Part shown: positions 1 through 6,295 of the stretch, piece after piece
Layout of the letters: each line of letters opens with the position of its first letter
How positions within the stretch are numbered: the stretch's first letter is position 1
From: Vulcanimicrobiota bacterium
GTDB taxonomy: Bacteria > Vulcanimicrobiota > Vulcanimicrobiia > Vulcanimicrobiales > Vulcanimicrobiaceae
NCBI GenBank assembly: GCA_019237435.1
Contig: JAFAHB010000244.1
Coordinates: forward strand, 1-15,792
Length of the DNA stretch: 15,792 bases
Direction: 5' to 3'
The notes under the pieces: model-generated
What the model was told of the DNA's origin: nothing
Database searches by the model: none
What the model saw: only the letters and a program-made list of their open reading frames with translations
Position numbers and translations under genes: made by a program

Positions 1-172
1 CCAAACGCGGGAGCCGCGTCACGCTCTTGAGCACGATCGCACCGATTTTTGCGAGATCGGCGAAAGGCGCGAACTCTTCACCCGTACCGTAGCAGCCGCT
101 TCCCATCAGCGTCGGATACGGCAGCTCGAGCTTGCCGATCTTCGTCCGAAGACTTGGCCGAACGCTCACCAT
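1..172 (-). CDS. pyrD: Dihydroorotate dehydrogenase catalytic subunit PyrD (class 1B), N-terminal part only
   Basis: Only the first 57 residues lie in the window; the gene runs off the left edge. The reading begins MVSVRPSLRTKIGKLELPYP and continues with GSGCYGTGEEF, then LAKIGAIVLKSVT. This matches the conserved start of class 1B PyrD, where a GTFGYGEE-like loop and a GAIVVKG-like strand begin the FMN-binding TIM barrel. The family oxidises dihydroorotate to orotate in pyrimidine synthesis and passes electrons to PyrK. The ATG at 172 overlaps the pyrK stop within ATGGTGA; the GTG at 169 is an alternative start with a 4-base overlap. The pyrK neighbour strongly supports the 1B type (NAD-linked heterotetramer). 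The active-site residue lies outside the window. Confidence 0.85.
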   Translation of the reverse strand, partial: MVSVRPSLRTKIGKLELPYPTLMGSGCYGTGEEFAPFADLAKIGAIVLKSVTRLPRL

Positions 173-990
173 CGCAACTCATCCGCCCGAAAGACCGGAC
201 CTTCCCGGCAAATCCGCGCGTAAACGACGTCGCTTCCGCCGCGTGAAGCGGGGGGAAAGCTCGGTGCCTGCGCGCTGCTGGCAACGACCGGAACGACGCA
301 GCCCCAGCAGCCGCCGATGCCGCATCCGAAGGTTTCTTCGAGCGCTAGTTGCGCGGGAATGTCGAGCTCACCAGCGATGCGCGCAACGGTGCGCAACATC
401 GGAGTCGGTCCACACGCGTAAATCATATCGGGCCTGCGCGCGCGTTCGAGCGCATCGGTAATGAAACCGCGCTCGCCTGCGCTGCCGTCGTCCGTTGAAA
501 GGACGAGCTCGCAACCCGCGTCGGCGAATCGCTGCGCGTCGACGAGCAGCTGCGCCGTGCGCGCGCCGTAGAAAAGCCGCACGCGTCTGTCCGCGCGCAG
601 CAACGCGTGCGCGCAGAGTAATACCGAGGCTATGCCTACGCCACCCGCAACGATGGCGACGTCGCGCGCGTCAACGGAACAGTCGAAGCCGTTTCCGAGC
701 GGACCGACGACGTCGAGTCGATCACCGCAGCGTAGTTCGGAGAGCTCGCGCGTGCGCTTGCCGGTTACAAAGAAGAGGAGGCTTGCGAGCTTGCCCTCCG
801 CTTCGTAGACGGCGAGCGCGGTTGCAGCCGTCTGCGCGCTTGGTGGAATCGCCATCACATACTGGCCGGGTCGCGTTGCGTCTGCCAGCCGCGGTGCTTC
901 CAGCCCCAATGCAACGACGTCGCTCGCGACTTCGCGACGTTCGATTACCGTGGTCGCGTGCACGGCCGCATTCCGGTCGGCGCTGGCCAT
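166..990 (-). CDS. pyrK: Dihydroorotate dehydrogenase electron-transfer subunit PyrK
   Basis: A 274-residue protein of the ferredoxin-reductase type that carries FAD and a [2Fe-2S] cluster and links PyrD to NAD+. Visible motifs are the FAD-binding RPGQYVMAIPP near residue 40, the nucleotide-binding GGVGIASVL, CGPTPML, and a C-terminal cluster motif with Cys223, Cys228, Cys231 and Cys261 (CGIGGCWGC ... CREGPVF). The gap between the third and fourth cysteine is 29 residues, longer than the roughly 16 I recall for Bacillus PyrK; the extra part is rich in Pro, Ser and Ala. The start is uncertain. I chose ATG 990, giving a normal N-terminus, but TTG codons at 1011 and 1008 are in frame and none has an ideally spaced SD. 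pyrD follows with a short overlap, so the two are translationally coupled. Confidence 0.9.
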   Translation of the reverse strand: MASADRNAAVHATTVIERREVASDVVALGLEAPRLADATRPGQYVMAIPPSAQTAATALAVYEAEGKLASLLFFVTGKRTRELSELRCGDRLDVVGPLGNGFDCSVDARDVAIVAGGVGIASVLLCAHALLRADRRVRLFYGARTAQLLVDAQRFADAGCELVLSTDDGSAGERGFITDALERARRPDMIYACGPTPMLRTVARIAGELDIPAQLALEETFGCGIGGCWGCVVPVVASSAQAPSFPPASRGGSDVVYARICREGPVFRADELRW

Positions 991-1047
991 CTCTTCAGGC
1001 TTTTTCAACAAATTCTTACGAAAATCTCTGCAAAGGGCTGCACACCC

Positions 1048-1076
1048 TTGCTACCAGAGCCGTTATACTGTATAGA
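1048..1076 (+). promoter_or_regulatory. Sigma70-like promoter of the 46-aa gene
   Basis: TTGCTA at 1048-1053 and TATAGA at 1071-1076 are separated by 17 bases, a good housekeeping-sigma layout. Transcription would begin near 1083, leaving a short leader that contains the AAAGGAGGG SD before the ATG at 1110. This AT-rich patch stands out from its GC-rich surroundings. It also lies between divergent genes, so pyrK may be promoted from the same stretch, but I see no convincing pair on the minus strand. Confidence 0.5.
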
Positions 1077-1109
1077 GAGCGTAAATGATCAAGAAAGGAG
1101 GGTCCGCAG

Positions 1110-1250
1110 ATGGCAGGTCTTATCGTCTTCAAATCGCTAGCCGACGCACTGAGAGCGGGCTATCAGGTTTACGATCGGACTGCGGACGGATATCTCGTCA
1201 GGACTCGCACGGCCGCCGGCTGGGCAATGGCCTTGGTTTCCTGTAAGTAA
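1110..1250 (+). CDS. Small 46-aa protein of unknown function, stand-alone gene
   Basis: A 46-codon frame from ATG 1110 to TAA 1248-1250 starts MAGLIVFKSLADALRAGYQV and ends AAGWAMALVSCK. The SD AAAGGAGGG (about 1094-1102) sits at ideal distance and is among the strongest in the window. A 17-spaced promoter lies upstream and a rho-independent terminator 23 bases downstream, so the gene forms a complete monocistronic unit. The peptide has a possible amphipathic helix (KSLADALRAG), then a Tyr/Arg-rich middle (YQVYDRTADGYLVRTRT) that looks like a beta hairpin, and a hydrophobic tail. It has no signal peptide, membrane helix or metal motif. I do not recognise a family. A small cytosolic regulator or binding protein is possible but is only inference. 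Confidence 0.75.
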   Translation: MAGLIVFKSLADALRAGYQVYDRTADGYLVRTRTAAGWAMALVSCK

Positions 1251-1272
1251 GATCGTCTTTTTTCGATACGTA

Positions 1273-1309
1273 AATGCCGCCGGCCAACCGACCGGCGGCA
1301 TTGCTTTTT
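1273..1309 (+). terminator. Rho-independent terminator after the 46-aa gene
   Basis: An 11-bp perfect stem (AATGCCGCCGG at 1273-1283, CCGGCGGCATT at 1292-1302) with an 8-base loop is followed by GC and five T (1305-1309). This is a plus-strand terminator. The hairpin also lies 20 bases past the stop of the convergent minus-strand gene, but on that strand it has no U-run, so a two-way role is possible but less supported. Confidence 0.8.
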
Positions 1310-1321
1310 GGCTCCGAAGGG

Positions 1322-1918
1322 TCAGCTGCGATAATCCGGCGGTGAAGCGGGTTTCTCGATCTCGGGGGTCGAGCCCGGACGCCAGCCGCCGTAGACGGGC
1401 CCCGGCGGCATGCCGCCGCCCGCGTCGCTCGACGCAGGACCCGGCGCCGCTGTCGAGGTCGGGCCGAAGCGCTGGCGGGCCGTCGGGGGGCCGAAGGTGG
1501 CACCGCCCATCACCGCGCCGATGATCTGAGCGATCCCCACGAAGAGCGGAATCAATCCGCCGAGCAGCCAGGGGCCGTAAACGTACGTCCCGTCGCCGCG
1601 GTATCCGATAAAGCCCAAGCCGATCAGCAGCGCGAGACCAATGCACGCGACTTGCAGGCCCTTGCGCAACTGCCGCTGCGCGTAGAAATCCGGCGGGTAA
1701 TAGTCGTACTGGCCGGGCTGATCTTGCGTCGCCGTTCCGGGCGTCCATCCGGACTTCATCGCACGACGCATGTCGCGTGCGTTCGGCGGCGGTACGATGC
1801 CGCGGCGCAGCATTTCCATGCGTTCCTGGTGCGCGAGCACCCGAGAAACCAGCCACACCGTGCAGGGCAAGCCGAAGATGCACGTCACGGCGATCGCGGC
1901 TACAATGTTGTCATCCAT
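1322..1918 (-). CDS. Small multi-helix membrane protein, DUF6249-like
   Basis: A 198-residue protein starting MDDNIVAAIAVTCIFGLPCT. Hydrophobic segments lie at about residues 4-26, 88-106 and 115-140, so three membrane helices are likely. Between the first two is a charged stretch with HQERMEMLRRGIVPP, which resembles the helix seen after the first membrane segment in DUF6249-type proteins; this is a resemblance from memory, not a search result. The C-terminal 55 residues are rich in Pro, Gly and Ala and probably disordered. The ATG at 1918 directly abuts the TAG (1919-1921) of the upstream gene, and GGAG lies eight bases before it, so it is the last gene of a coupled three-gene operon. Function unknown; the context suggests the cell envelope. 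Confidence 0.8.
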   Translation of the reverse strand: MDDNIVAAIAVTCIFGLPCTVWLVSRVLAHQERMEMLRRGIVPPPNARDMRRAMKSGWTPGTATQDQPGQYDYYPPDFYAQRQLRKGLQVACIGLALLIGLGFIGYRGDGTYVYGPWLLGGLIPLFVGIAQIIGAVMGGATFGPPTARQRFGPTSTAAPGPASSDAGGGMPPGPVYGGWRPGSTPEIEKPASPPDYRS

Positions 1919-2827
1919 CTATTGGGCTCCGTTCGTGAGAATGTGAATCGATCCGTCGTCAGTGGCCAGTTTCATTCGGCCCGTGCCCGCGCCGAGACGG
2001 ATCGTACGCTGCGCGGAATCGTTGCTGTCGCGGGAGACTCCGTCGACGGAAATCGTTCCGTCGCCGGTCGACGCATCGATGGTAAGGTTCGAGTTCGGCG
2101 CGAGGCTGACGCGAACCGGGCCGTCCGCGGTTTGCAGCGTTCCATCGCCGGCAACGTTCAAGCCTTTGGCGGTGATACGTCCATCGCGAGTCGTGCCGAC
2201 GAGCGAATCCACTGCGACGTCGGTGAGGCCGAGATGACCGTCCATGGACGTCATTGCGAGCCGATCTGAGTGCAGGTTCGCGGCTTCGATGTAACCGTCG
2301 TCGCTGCGCGCCGTCACGGTGCCTTGCAAATTGCTCAGCGTCACGTGACCGTCCACCGAGTGAACGTCCACGCCGCCGGCGATGCCGTCCACGTCCGCGC
2401 CGCTGCAGCGCGCGATCTCGATACGCGCGTCTTGCGGCACGTCTACGGAGATGCGCTGCACGCTGAATCCAAAAATCTCGACCGACAGGCGCTCGACGTG
2501 TGGACGTTCGATTCGGACCCCGTCGAGCGTTCGCGTGACGGCGAGCCGCGGATAGGGCTGGTTGGAAAAGATCGCGCCTCGCATCTCGGTCAAATCGCGT
2601 ACGTGGACGAGCCCGTCGCTGGACGTACCGACCAAGACGCGTGAACTCGCGTCGTCGATTACGACCTGCGGCCGGGCGCCGGCCGAAATCGGGGCAATCG
2701 GCGCAGCGCTAAACTGCACCTGGTGCATCCCCGACGCAAATGAAGCGCCGCCGATTGCGTAGATCGTCATTCCGACGATCGCAATCTCAGCGGCAACCAG
2801 CATCGCGATAACCGTGGCGCGCGACAC
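1919..2827 (-). CDS. Membrane-anchored DUF4097-like beta-repeat protein
   Basis: A 302-residue protein. Residues 7-29 (IAMLVAAEIAIVGMTIYAIG) form an uncleaved signal-anchor helix. The rest is made of short repeated strands with the recurring pattern S/T-x-D-G-x-(I/V): SSDGLVHV, SVDGHVTL, SDDGYIEA, SMDGHLGL, TRDGRITA, TADGPVRV, TGDGTISV and TDDGSIHI. This is the hallmark of DUF4097 / putative-adhesin right-handed beta folds on the outer face of the membrane. The start is GTG 2827, two bases after the stop of the 41-aa gene. No clear SD is visible, so translation is probably coupled. A second protein with the same DUF4097 character ends the divergent operon (6292-7347). The molecular role of the family is not known. 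Confidence 0.85.
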   Translation of the reverse strand: MSRATVIAMLVAAEIAIVGMTIYAIGGASFASGMHQVQFSAAPIAPISAGARPQVVIDDASSRVLVGTSSDGLVHVRDLTEMRGAIFSNQPYPRLAVTRTLDGVRIERPHVERLSVEIFGFSVQRISVDVPQDARIEIARCSGADVDGIAGGVDVHSVDGHVTLSNLQGTVTARSDDGYIEAANLHSDRLAMTSMDGHLGLTDVAVDSLVGTTRDGRITAKGLNVAGDGTLQTADGPVRVSLAPNSNLTIDASTGDGTISVDGVSRDSNDSAQRTIRLGAGTGRMKLATDDGSIHILTNGAQ

Positions 2828-2829
2828 GG

Positions 2830-2955
2830 TTAGAGACGCGGCCCCCAGCCGTCAAAGGTGGGACGGAGCGATTGCGCGGAGTTTCGCTCGTCGATCGGCT
2901 GCGAACGCTCCGAGCGGACGCCGCCGGGAAGGGTTTTGTTCGGGATCTTGGTCAT
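2830..2955 (-). CDS. 41-aa small protein, first gene of the DUF4097-DUF6249 operon
   Basis: A 41-codon frame from ATG 2955 to TAA 2832-2830. The sequence starts MTKIPNKTLPGGVRSERSQP and ends LRPTFDGWGPRL. The SD AAGGAGG sits about ten bases before the ATG and is the strongest in this operon. The next gene's GTG starts two bases after the stop. The peptide is polar, with many Arg, Pro and Ser, and has no hydrophobic segment, so it should be soluble or disordered. It could be a true small protein, for example a partner of the membrane proteins or of the divergent sigma system, or a leader that couples translation to the SD-poor DUF4097 gene. I do not recognise it. Confidence 0.65.
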   Translation of the reverse strand: MTKIPNKTLPGGVRSERSQPIDERNSAQSLRPTFDGWGPRL

Positions 2956-3075
2956 CTCTGCGTTTTGCCTCCTTGAGAGTTCCTGCCGTAGTTACGGTTT
3001 GGGAGAGCCGATGTTTCGCGCCATCTTAGAGGACCTACAGCGAAACAATAGCGGCCTCGCGCGCGTACGAGGGAC
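2956..3075. promoter_or_regulatory. Divergent intergenic region between the DUF4097 operon and the ECF sigma operon
   Basis: This 120-base gap separates two divergent operons and must hold both promoters. On the minus strand TAAGAT (3028-3023) is a fair -10 hexamer, with a poor -35 (CTATTG) 17 bases upstream. On the plus strand I find no convincing sigma70 pair. The minus strand carries GGAACT, an ECF-like -35 hexamer, at about 2979-2974, but it lies against the SD and cannot serve the gene beside it. Control of one or both operons by the adjacent ECF factor is an inference from layout only. Confidence 0.35.
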
Positions 3076-3663
3076 GTGTCGGCACTCTTGGCAGAGGCTC
3101 CGCGCCCGGGCGTGAGAGCACAGCCGGAAGACGGCGATTTGGTCGCGATGACGCTCCGGGGCAACTCGGAGGCGTTCGCAACTCTCGTCGAGCGATACGA
3201 CCGAGCGGTCTATCACCTCGCGTACCGTACGCTTCACGACGTCGAAGAGGCTCGCGACGCAACGCAAGAAGCCTTTTTCAAAGCGTTTCGCAGCCTGCGG
3301 ACGTTCAAGCCGGGCTCGAAATTCTCGACCTGGATTTTCGCGATCACCTACCACGCGTGTTGCGATCGGCTCAACCGGCGCAAGCGGTATGCAAGCGAGG
3401 AGCTGCCCGAGCGCGCCGACACGGCGCCCGGTCCGGAGCAGCGAGTGATCGCGCTCGACGAAGCCTCCCGGCTGCGGGCCGCGATCGACTCTTTGCCGGA
3501 AAAGTACCGCACGGTGGTGACCCTGTTTCATTTGCAAGGGCGCCAGTACGAGGAAATTGCGAACGTACTGGGCGTTCCAATGGGTACGGTCAAGACGCAT
3601 TTATTTCGGGCAAAGGAGCAGCTGCGCAGGCTCCTGACCGCAACGGAGGTAACGGAATCATGA
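3076..3663 (+). CDS. ECF-family RNA polymerase sigma factor (RpoE/SigW type)
   Basis: A 195-residue two-domain sigma factor. Region 2 covers about residues 22-105, with AFATLVERYD, the region 2.2 motif DATQEAFFKAFRSL and the -10-recognition stretch FSTWIFAITYHACCDRLNRRKR. Region 4 covers about 135-190, with LPEKYRTVVTLFHLQGRQYEEIA and the helix-turn-helix GVPMGTVKTHLFRAKEQLRR. There is no region 1.1 or 3, as expected for ECF factors. The start is GTG 3076, with GAGGG very close upstream; GTG 3112 is in frame and also possible. The stop overlaps the next ATG by four bases (ATGA), which couples it to a membrane protein in the usual anti-sigma position. It most likely turns on an envelope regulon, probably including this operon. 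Confidence 0.92.
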   Translation: MSALLAEAPRPGVRAQPEDGDLVAMTLRGNSEAFATLVERYDRAVYHLAYRTLHDVEEARDATQEAFFKAFRSLRTFKPGSKFSTWIFAITYHACCDRLNRRKRYASEELPERADTAPGPEQRVIALDEASRLRAAIDSLPEKYRTVVTLFHLQGRQYEEIANVLGVPMGTVKTHLFRAKEQLRRLLTATEVTES

Positions 3664-4034
3664 ACATGGACGAGCTCGAACGCGCACTTTTGGAACTACC
3701 GCTGGAGGAGCCGCCGGCAGGCTTGCGCGCCTCGATCTTGCTCGCTACGGCCTACCGGCCGCAGCCGGCGTTCTCGTTCCTCGAAATCGTTACGCTCGGC
3801 ACGCTCGGTGCGGTCGCCCTATGGCTGATCGTGTTGCTCGTCTCGGGAGGCGGTTCGCTCTTCGTGCACACGCTCGGAGCAATCAGCTCGGTTCTCTCGC
3901 GCACCCTGTCGAACGCAGCAACCTTGGCGTGGCTTGCCGCCGGCGCCGCGACGGCACTTTGGCTCACCGTTTTCACCGGATCCCAACCCCTCGCGACGGC
4001 CGCTCACAGGTCCGCAAGGAGGGACAGCCGATAA
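3660..4034 (+). CDS. Two-helix membrane protein, probable anti-sigma factor
   Basis: A 124-residue protein starting MNMDELERALLELPLEEPPA, with the SD GGAGGT nine bases before ATG 3660; ATG 3666 is also usable. A short acidic cytoplasmic part (about 1-38) is followed by membrane helices at about 40-63 (FLEIVTLGTLGAVALWLIVL) and 88-108 (AATLAWLAAGAATALWLTVF), then a basic tail. It lacks the HxxxCxxC zinc motif of classical ZAS anti-sigma factors, so the assignment rests on its position directly after the ECF gene, the 4-base overlap, and the fit of a small cytosolic domain plus membrane helices. An alternative is a membrane accessory protein of the kinase encoded downstream. Confidence 0.65.
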   Translation: MNMDELERALLELPLEEPPAGLRASILLATAYRPQPAFSFLEIVTLGTLGAVALWLIVLLVSGGGSLFVHTLGAISSVLSRTLSNAATLAWLAAGAATALWLTVFTGSQPLATAAHRSARRDSR

Positions 4035-4081
4035 TGTATCGGCATGGAGAAACACGCACCGCAGGAGCGGCGACCCTATAG
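4016..4081 (+). promoter_or_regulatory. SD and overlapping 15-codon frame at the anti-sigma / response-regulator junction
   Basis: AAGGAGGG at 4016-4023 is the only good SD here. It is ten bases from ATG 4034 but 20 bases from the response-regulator ATG at 4044. ATG 4034 shares one base with the TAA (4032-4034) of the preceding gene and opens a 15-codon frame (MYRHGETRTAGAATL) that ends at 4081 inside the response-regulator gene. In the regulator frame a stop at 4032 blocks any earlier start. The short frame may be a coupling leader from which ribosomes reach 4044, or it may be chance. Confidence 0.3.
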
Positions 4082-4736
4082 GATCCTCGTCATCGAGGAC
4101 GACGCGGCGATCAACCGCGTCCTGCAGCTCGAGCTAGAGCACGAGCGCTACGAGGTCGAAGTCGCGCGCGACGGCCTTTCCGGCCTGGAAAAGGCGCTGA
4201 AAGAACCCGATCTGGTGATCCTCGATTTGATGTTGCCGCGCATGGACGGCATCGAGGTTTGCAAGCGCATCCGGGCCAAGAGCCGCGTGCCGATCATTAT
4301 GCTGACCGCGCGCGATCGCGTTCCGGATCGGGTTGCCGGTCTCGACGTCGGTGCCGACGATTACGTCACCAAGCCGTTCTCGACCGAAGAGCTGCTGGCG
4401 CGCGTGCGGGCCCGCCTGCGCGAACGCTCGCCGCAAGGCAACGTGATCGAATACCGCGACGTGGTAATGGATCGCGACCGCCACGAAGTTCATCGCGGCG
4501 GAAAACCGGTCGCGTTGACGGCCAAAGAGTACGCGCTCCTCGAGTACCTGCTCTTACACCGCAATAAGGTGCACACTCGCGACGAACTGTTCAACGGCGT
4601 CTGGGGCAGCGATTTCCTCGGCGACTCCAACCTGATCGACGTCTACATCCGTTATCTGCGCGGCAAAATAGATGACGGCTTTGAGGACAAGCTCATCACA
4701 ACCGTCCGCGGCGTGGGCTATACGATAAAAGATTGA
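4044..4736 (+). CDS. OmpR-family response regulator
   Basis: A 230-residue two-domain regulator. The receiver domain (about 12-125) has the acidic pair Asp19/Asp20 in VIEDD, the phospho-acceptor Asp61 in VILDLMLP, Thr88 in IMLTARD and Lys110 in VTKPF, so all key residues are present. The C-terminal winged-helix domain (about 135-230) has LTAKEYALLEYLL, the recognition helix region SNLIDVYIRYLRGKID and the terminal RGVGYTIKD typical of OmpR/PhoB proteins. The start at ATG 4044 is forced by an in-frame stop at 4032. The gene lies between the anti-sigma-like gene and the histidine kinase, its likely phosphate donor. Its binding sites are probably direct repeats; none is proven here. Confidence 0.95.
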   Translation: MEKHAPQERRPYRILVIEDDAAINRVLQLELEHERYEVEVARDGLSGLEKALKEPDLVILDLMLPRMDGIEVCKRIRAKSRVPIIMLTARDRVPDRVAGLDVGADDYVTKPFSTEELLARVRARLRERSPQGNVIEYRDVVMDRDRHEVHRGGKPVALTAKEYALLEYLLLHRNKVHTRDELFNGVWGSDFLGDSNLIDVYIRYLRGKIDDGFEDKLITTVRGVGYTIKD

Positions 4737-4843
4737 AGGGGCTTTGACTGCTCGGCTTGCGGCGGATACCGGCTACTCGCAGACGCTCGTCGCGGCGCAT
4801 CCATGCTCCGCTCCTGCTGCTCCCCTTTTTCGGCTATCCATTT

Positions 4844-6295
4844 ATGTCCCTTAAGTGGAGGATTGCGTTAGGCTACTCGGCGCTGCTGATCGTCGCGATG
4901 ACGGTGATGAGCGGCATCATCGTCTGGCGCTTTCAGCAGATCCTTTACAACCAGGCGCAGACGAGCGTCAATGCGACGATGAAGGCGATCGTGCAGTTCG
5001 CGCAGCAATCCACTACGCCGTTCTCGCTCGAGGATTCGTCGCTCGGCACGCTTCAGTTTCTCTTCAACAGCGCCAATCTCACGACGTGGAACTCGGCGAA
5101 CAGCTACGTGCAAGTCGACTCGGGCGACGGCTATCCGCTTGCCAAGACGGCGAATCTCGGCGGGCTCACGATCCCTCCCAATCCTAAGGTCTCGCCGGTC
5201 CACGACGTAGCGTTTCGGGAAGTCACGCTGGGCGCCCGTTCGTTTCTCGTCGAGGACCGCTATCTTCAAGAAGGCGTGAACGCGGCCGTCATCCACGTCG
5301 CCGAACCGCTCGACACGCTGCAGCGTACGTTCTCTCGCGCACGCGAAGCAATCGTTATCGTGCTCGTCGGGGCCGTCGGGGCGGTCGTCATTTTCTCGAT
5401 CGTGTTTGCATCGCAAGCGACGACGCCGATCAACGAGCTCTCTCGCGAGATGCGCGAGATCAGCTCCGACCGTCTGGCGCTCGCCGCCGGAAGTTTCGAC
5501 GGCGGGCTCCGTGGTAACGCACTGCCGCGCCGCCGCGACGAAATCGGGCGGCTGGCAAAGAGCTTCAACGATCTGCTCAACCGGCTCGGCGAGGCGTTCG
5601 CGCGCGAACGGCAATTCATTTCCGATGCCTCGCACGAGCTGAAAACGCCCCTGACGTCGATCAACGCAAACGCACAGATGTTGCTACGCTGGGCCGATCA
5701 AGATCGGACGATCCGCCGGGAGAGTTTGGAGACGATCGTACGTGAAAGCGCCGACTTAGCGGGGATGGTCAACGGCATGCTGACCCTGGCCAAGGCCGAC
5801 CGAGGCGACGAGATCCCCAAGGAGCCGCTTTCGCTTGCGCAGATAGCGAGCGAGGTCACGCAAAACGGCGCGTCGCGCGCGGCGGAGAAGCAGATTGACC
5901 TGCGGTTCGAGCACGAGGGAACGCCGATCGTCTACGGTGACGCCAACCTGCTGCGACAAATGATCGGCAACCTCGTCGACAACGCCGTGAAGTTCACCGA
6001 GCGGGGCCGCGTCGACGTTCGGGTGGGTGAGAACCGCAACGCCGCCTGGGTAGAGGTGGCCGACAGCGGGCCCGGCATCGCCGAGGAAGAGCGCGATCGC
6101 ATTTTCGAGCGTTTCTACCGCGCCGATAAGGCGCGCTCGCGGAGCGTTCCGGGTACGGGGCTAGGCTTGGCAATCGTCCGCTCGATTGCTCGCGTACATG
6201 GAGGCGAAGCGAGCGTCGGCCGCTCGGCGGGGGGCGGCGCGGCCTTTCGCGTTCTCTTACCACGCGTCAAGCTTCCGTTCACCGATCTCTCATGA
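4844..6295 (+). CDS. Membrane sensor histidine kinase with HAMP domain
   Basis: A 483-residue kinase starting MSLKWRIALGYSALLIVAMT. The first membrane helix (about 7-30) is followed by an extracytoplasmic sensor region of roughly 130 residues, a second helix (AIVIVLVGAVGAVVIFSIVF), a HAMP linker with TTPINELSREMREI, a HisKA domain with the phospho-acceptor His264 in SDASHELKTPL, and a HATPase domain with Asn380 in NLVDNAVKF, DSGPGI, an ERFYRAD stretch and GTGLGLAI. All catalytic boxes are intact. I chose ATG 4844 because kinases of this type start right before the first helix; TTG 4757 would add 29 Arg-rich residues. Neither start has a clear SD. The stop overlaps the next gene by four bases. 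It is the partner of the response regulator upstream. Confidence 0.93.
   Translation: MSLKWRIALGYSALLIVAMTVMSGIIVWRFQQILYNQAQTSVNATMKAIVQFAQQSTTPFSLEDSSLGTLQFLFNSANLTTWNSANSYVQVDSGDGYPLAKTANLGGLTIPPNPKVSPVHDVAFREVTLGARSFLVEDRYLQEGVNAAVIHVAEPLDTLQRTFSRAREAIVIVLVGAVGAVVIFSIVFASQATTPINELSREMREISSDRLALAAGSFDGGLRGNALPRRRDEIGRLAKSFNDLLNRLGEAFARERQFISDASHELKTPLTSINANAQMLLRWADQDRTIRRESLETIVRESADLAGMVNGMLTLAKADRGDEIPKEPLSLAQIASEVTQNGASRAAEKQIDLRFEHEGTPIVYGDANLLRQMIGNLVDNAVKFTERGRVDVRVGENRNAAWVEVADSGPGIAEEERDRIFERFYRADKARSRSVPGTGLGLAIVRSIARVHGGEASVGRSAGGGAAFRVLLPRVKLPFTDLS

Noticed and set aside
1062..1085. Minus-strand promoter for pyrK (TATAAC with TTTACG)
   Set aside because: The spacer is only 12 bases, too short for a sigma70 promoter.
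1137..1883. Open minus-strand frame of 248 codons over the DUF6249-like gene and the 46-aa gene
   Set aside because: It runs through the terminator hairpin and is antisense to the small gene; the frame at 1322-1918 has membrane helices and a coupled start.
4744..4772. TTGACT with 17-base spacing to TACCGG, possible promoter for the kinase
   Set aside because: The -10 matches TATAAT at only two of six positions and the operon is otherwise tightly joined, so co-transcription from upstream is more likely.
4868..5635. Open minus-strand frame of 255 codons inside the kinase gene
   Set aside because: Antisense shadow of the sensor and HAMP part; composition rich in Arg, Asp and Val and no SD.
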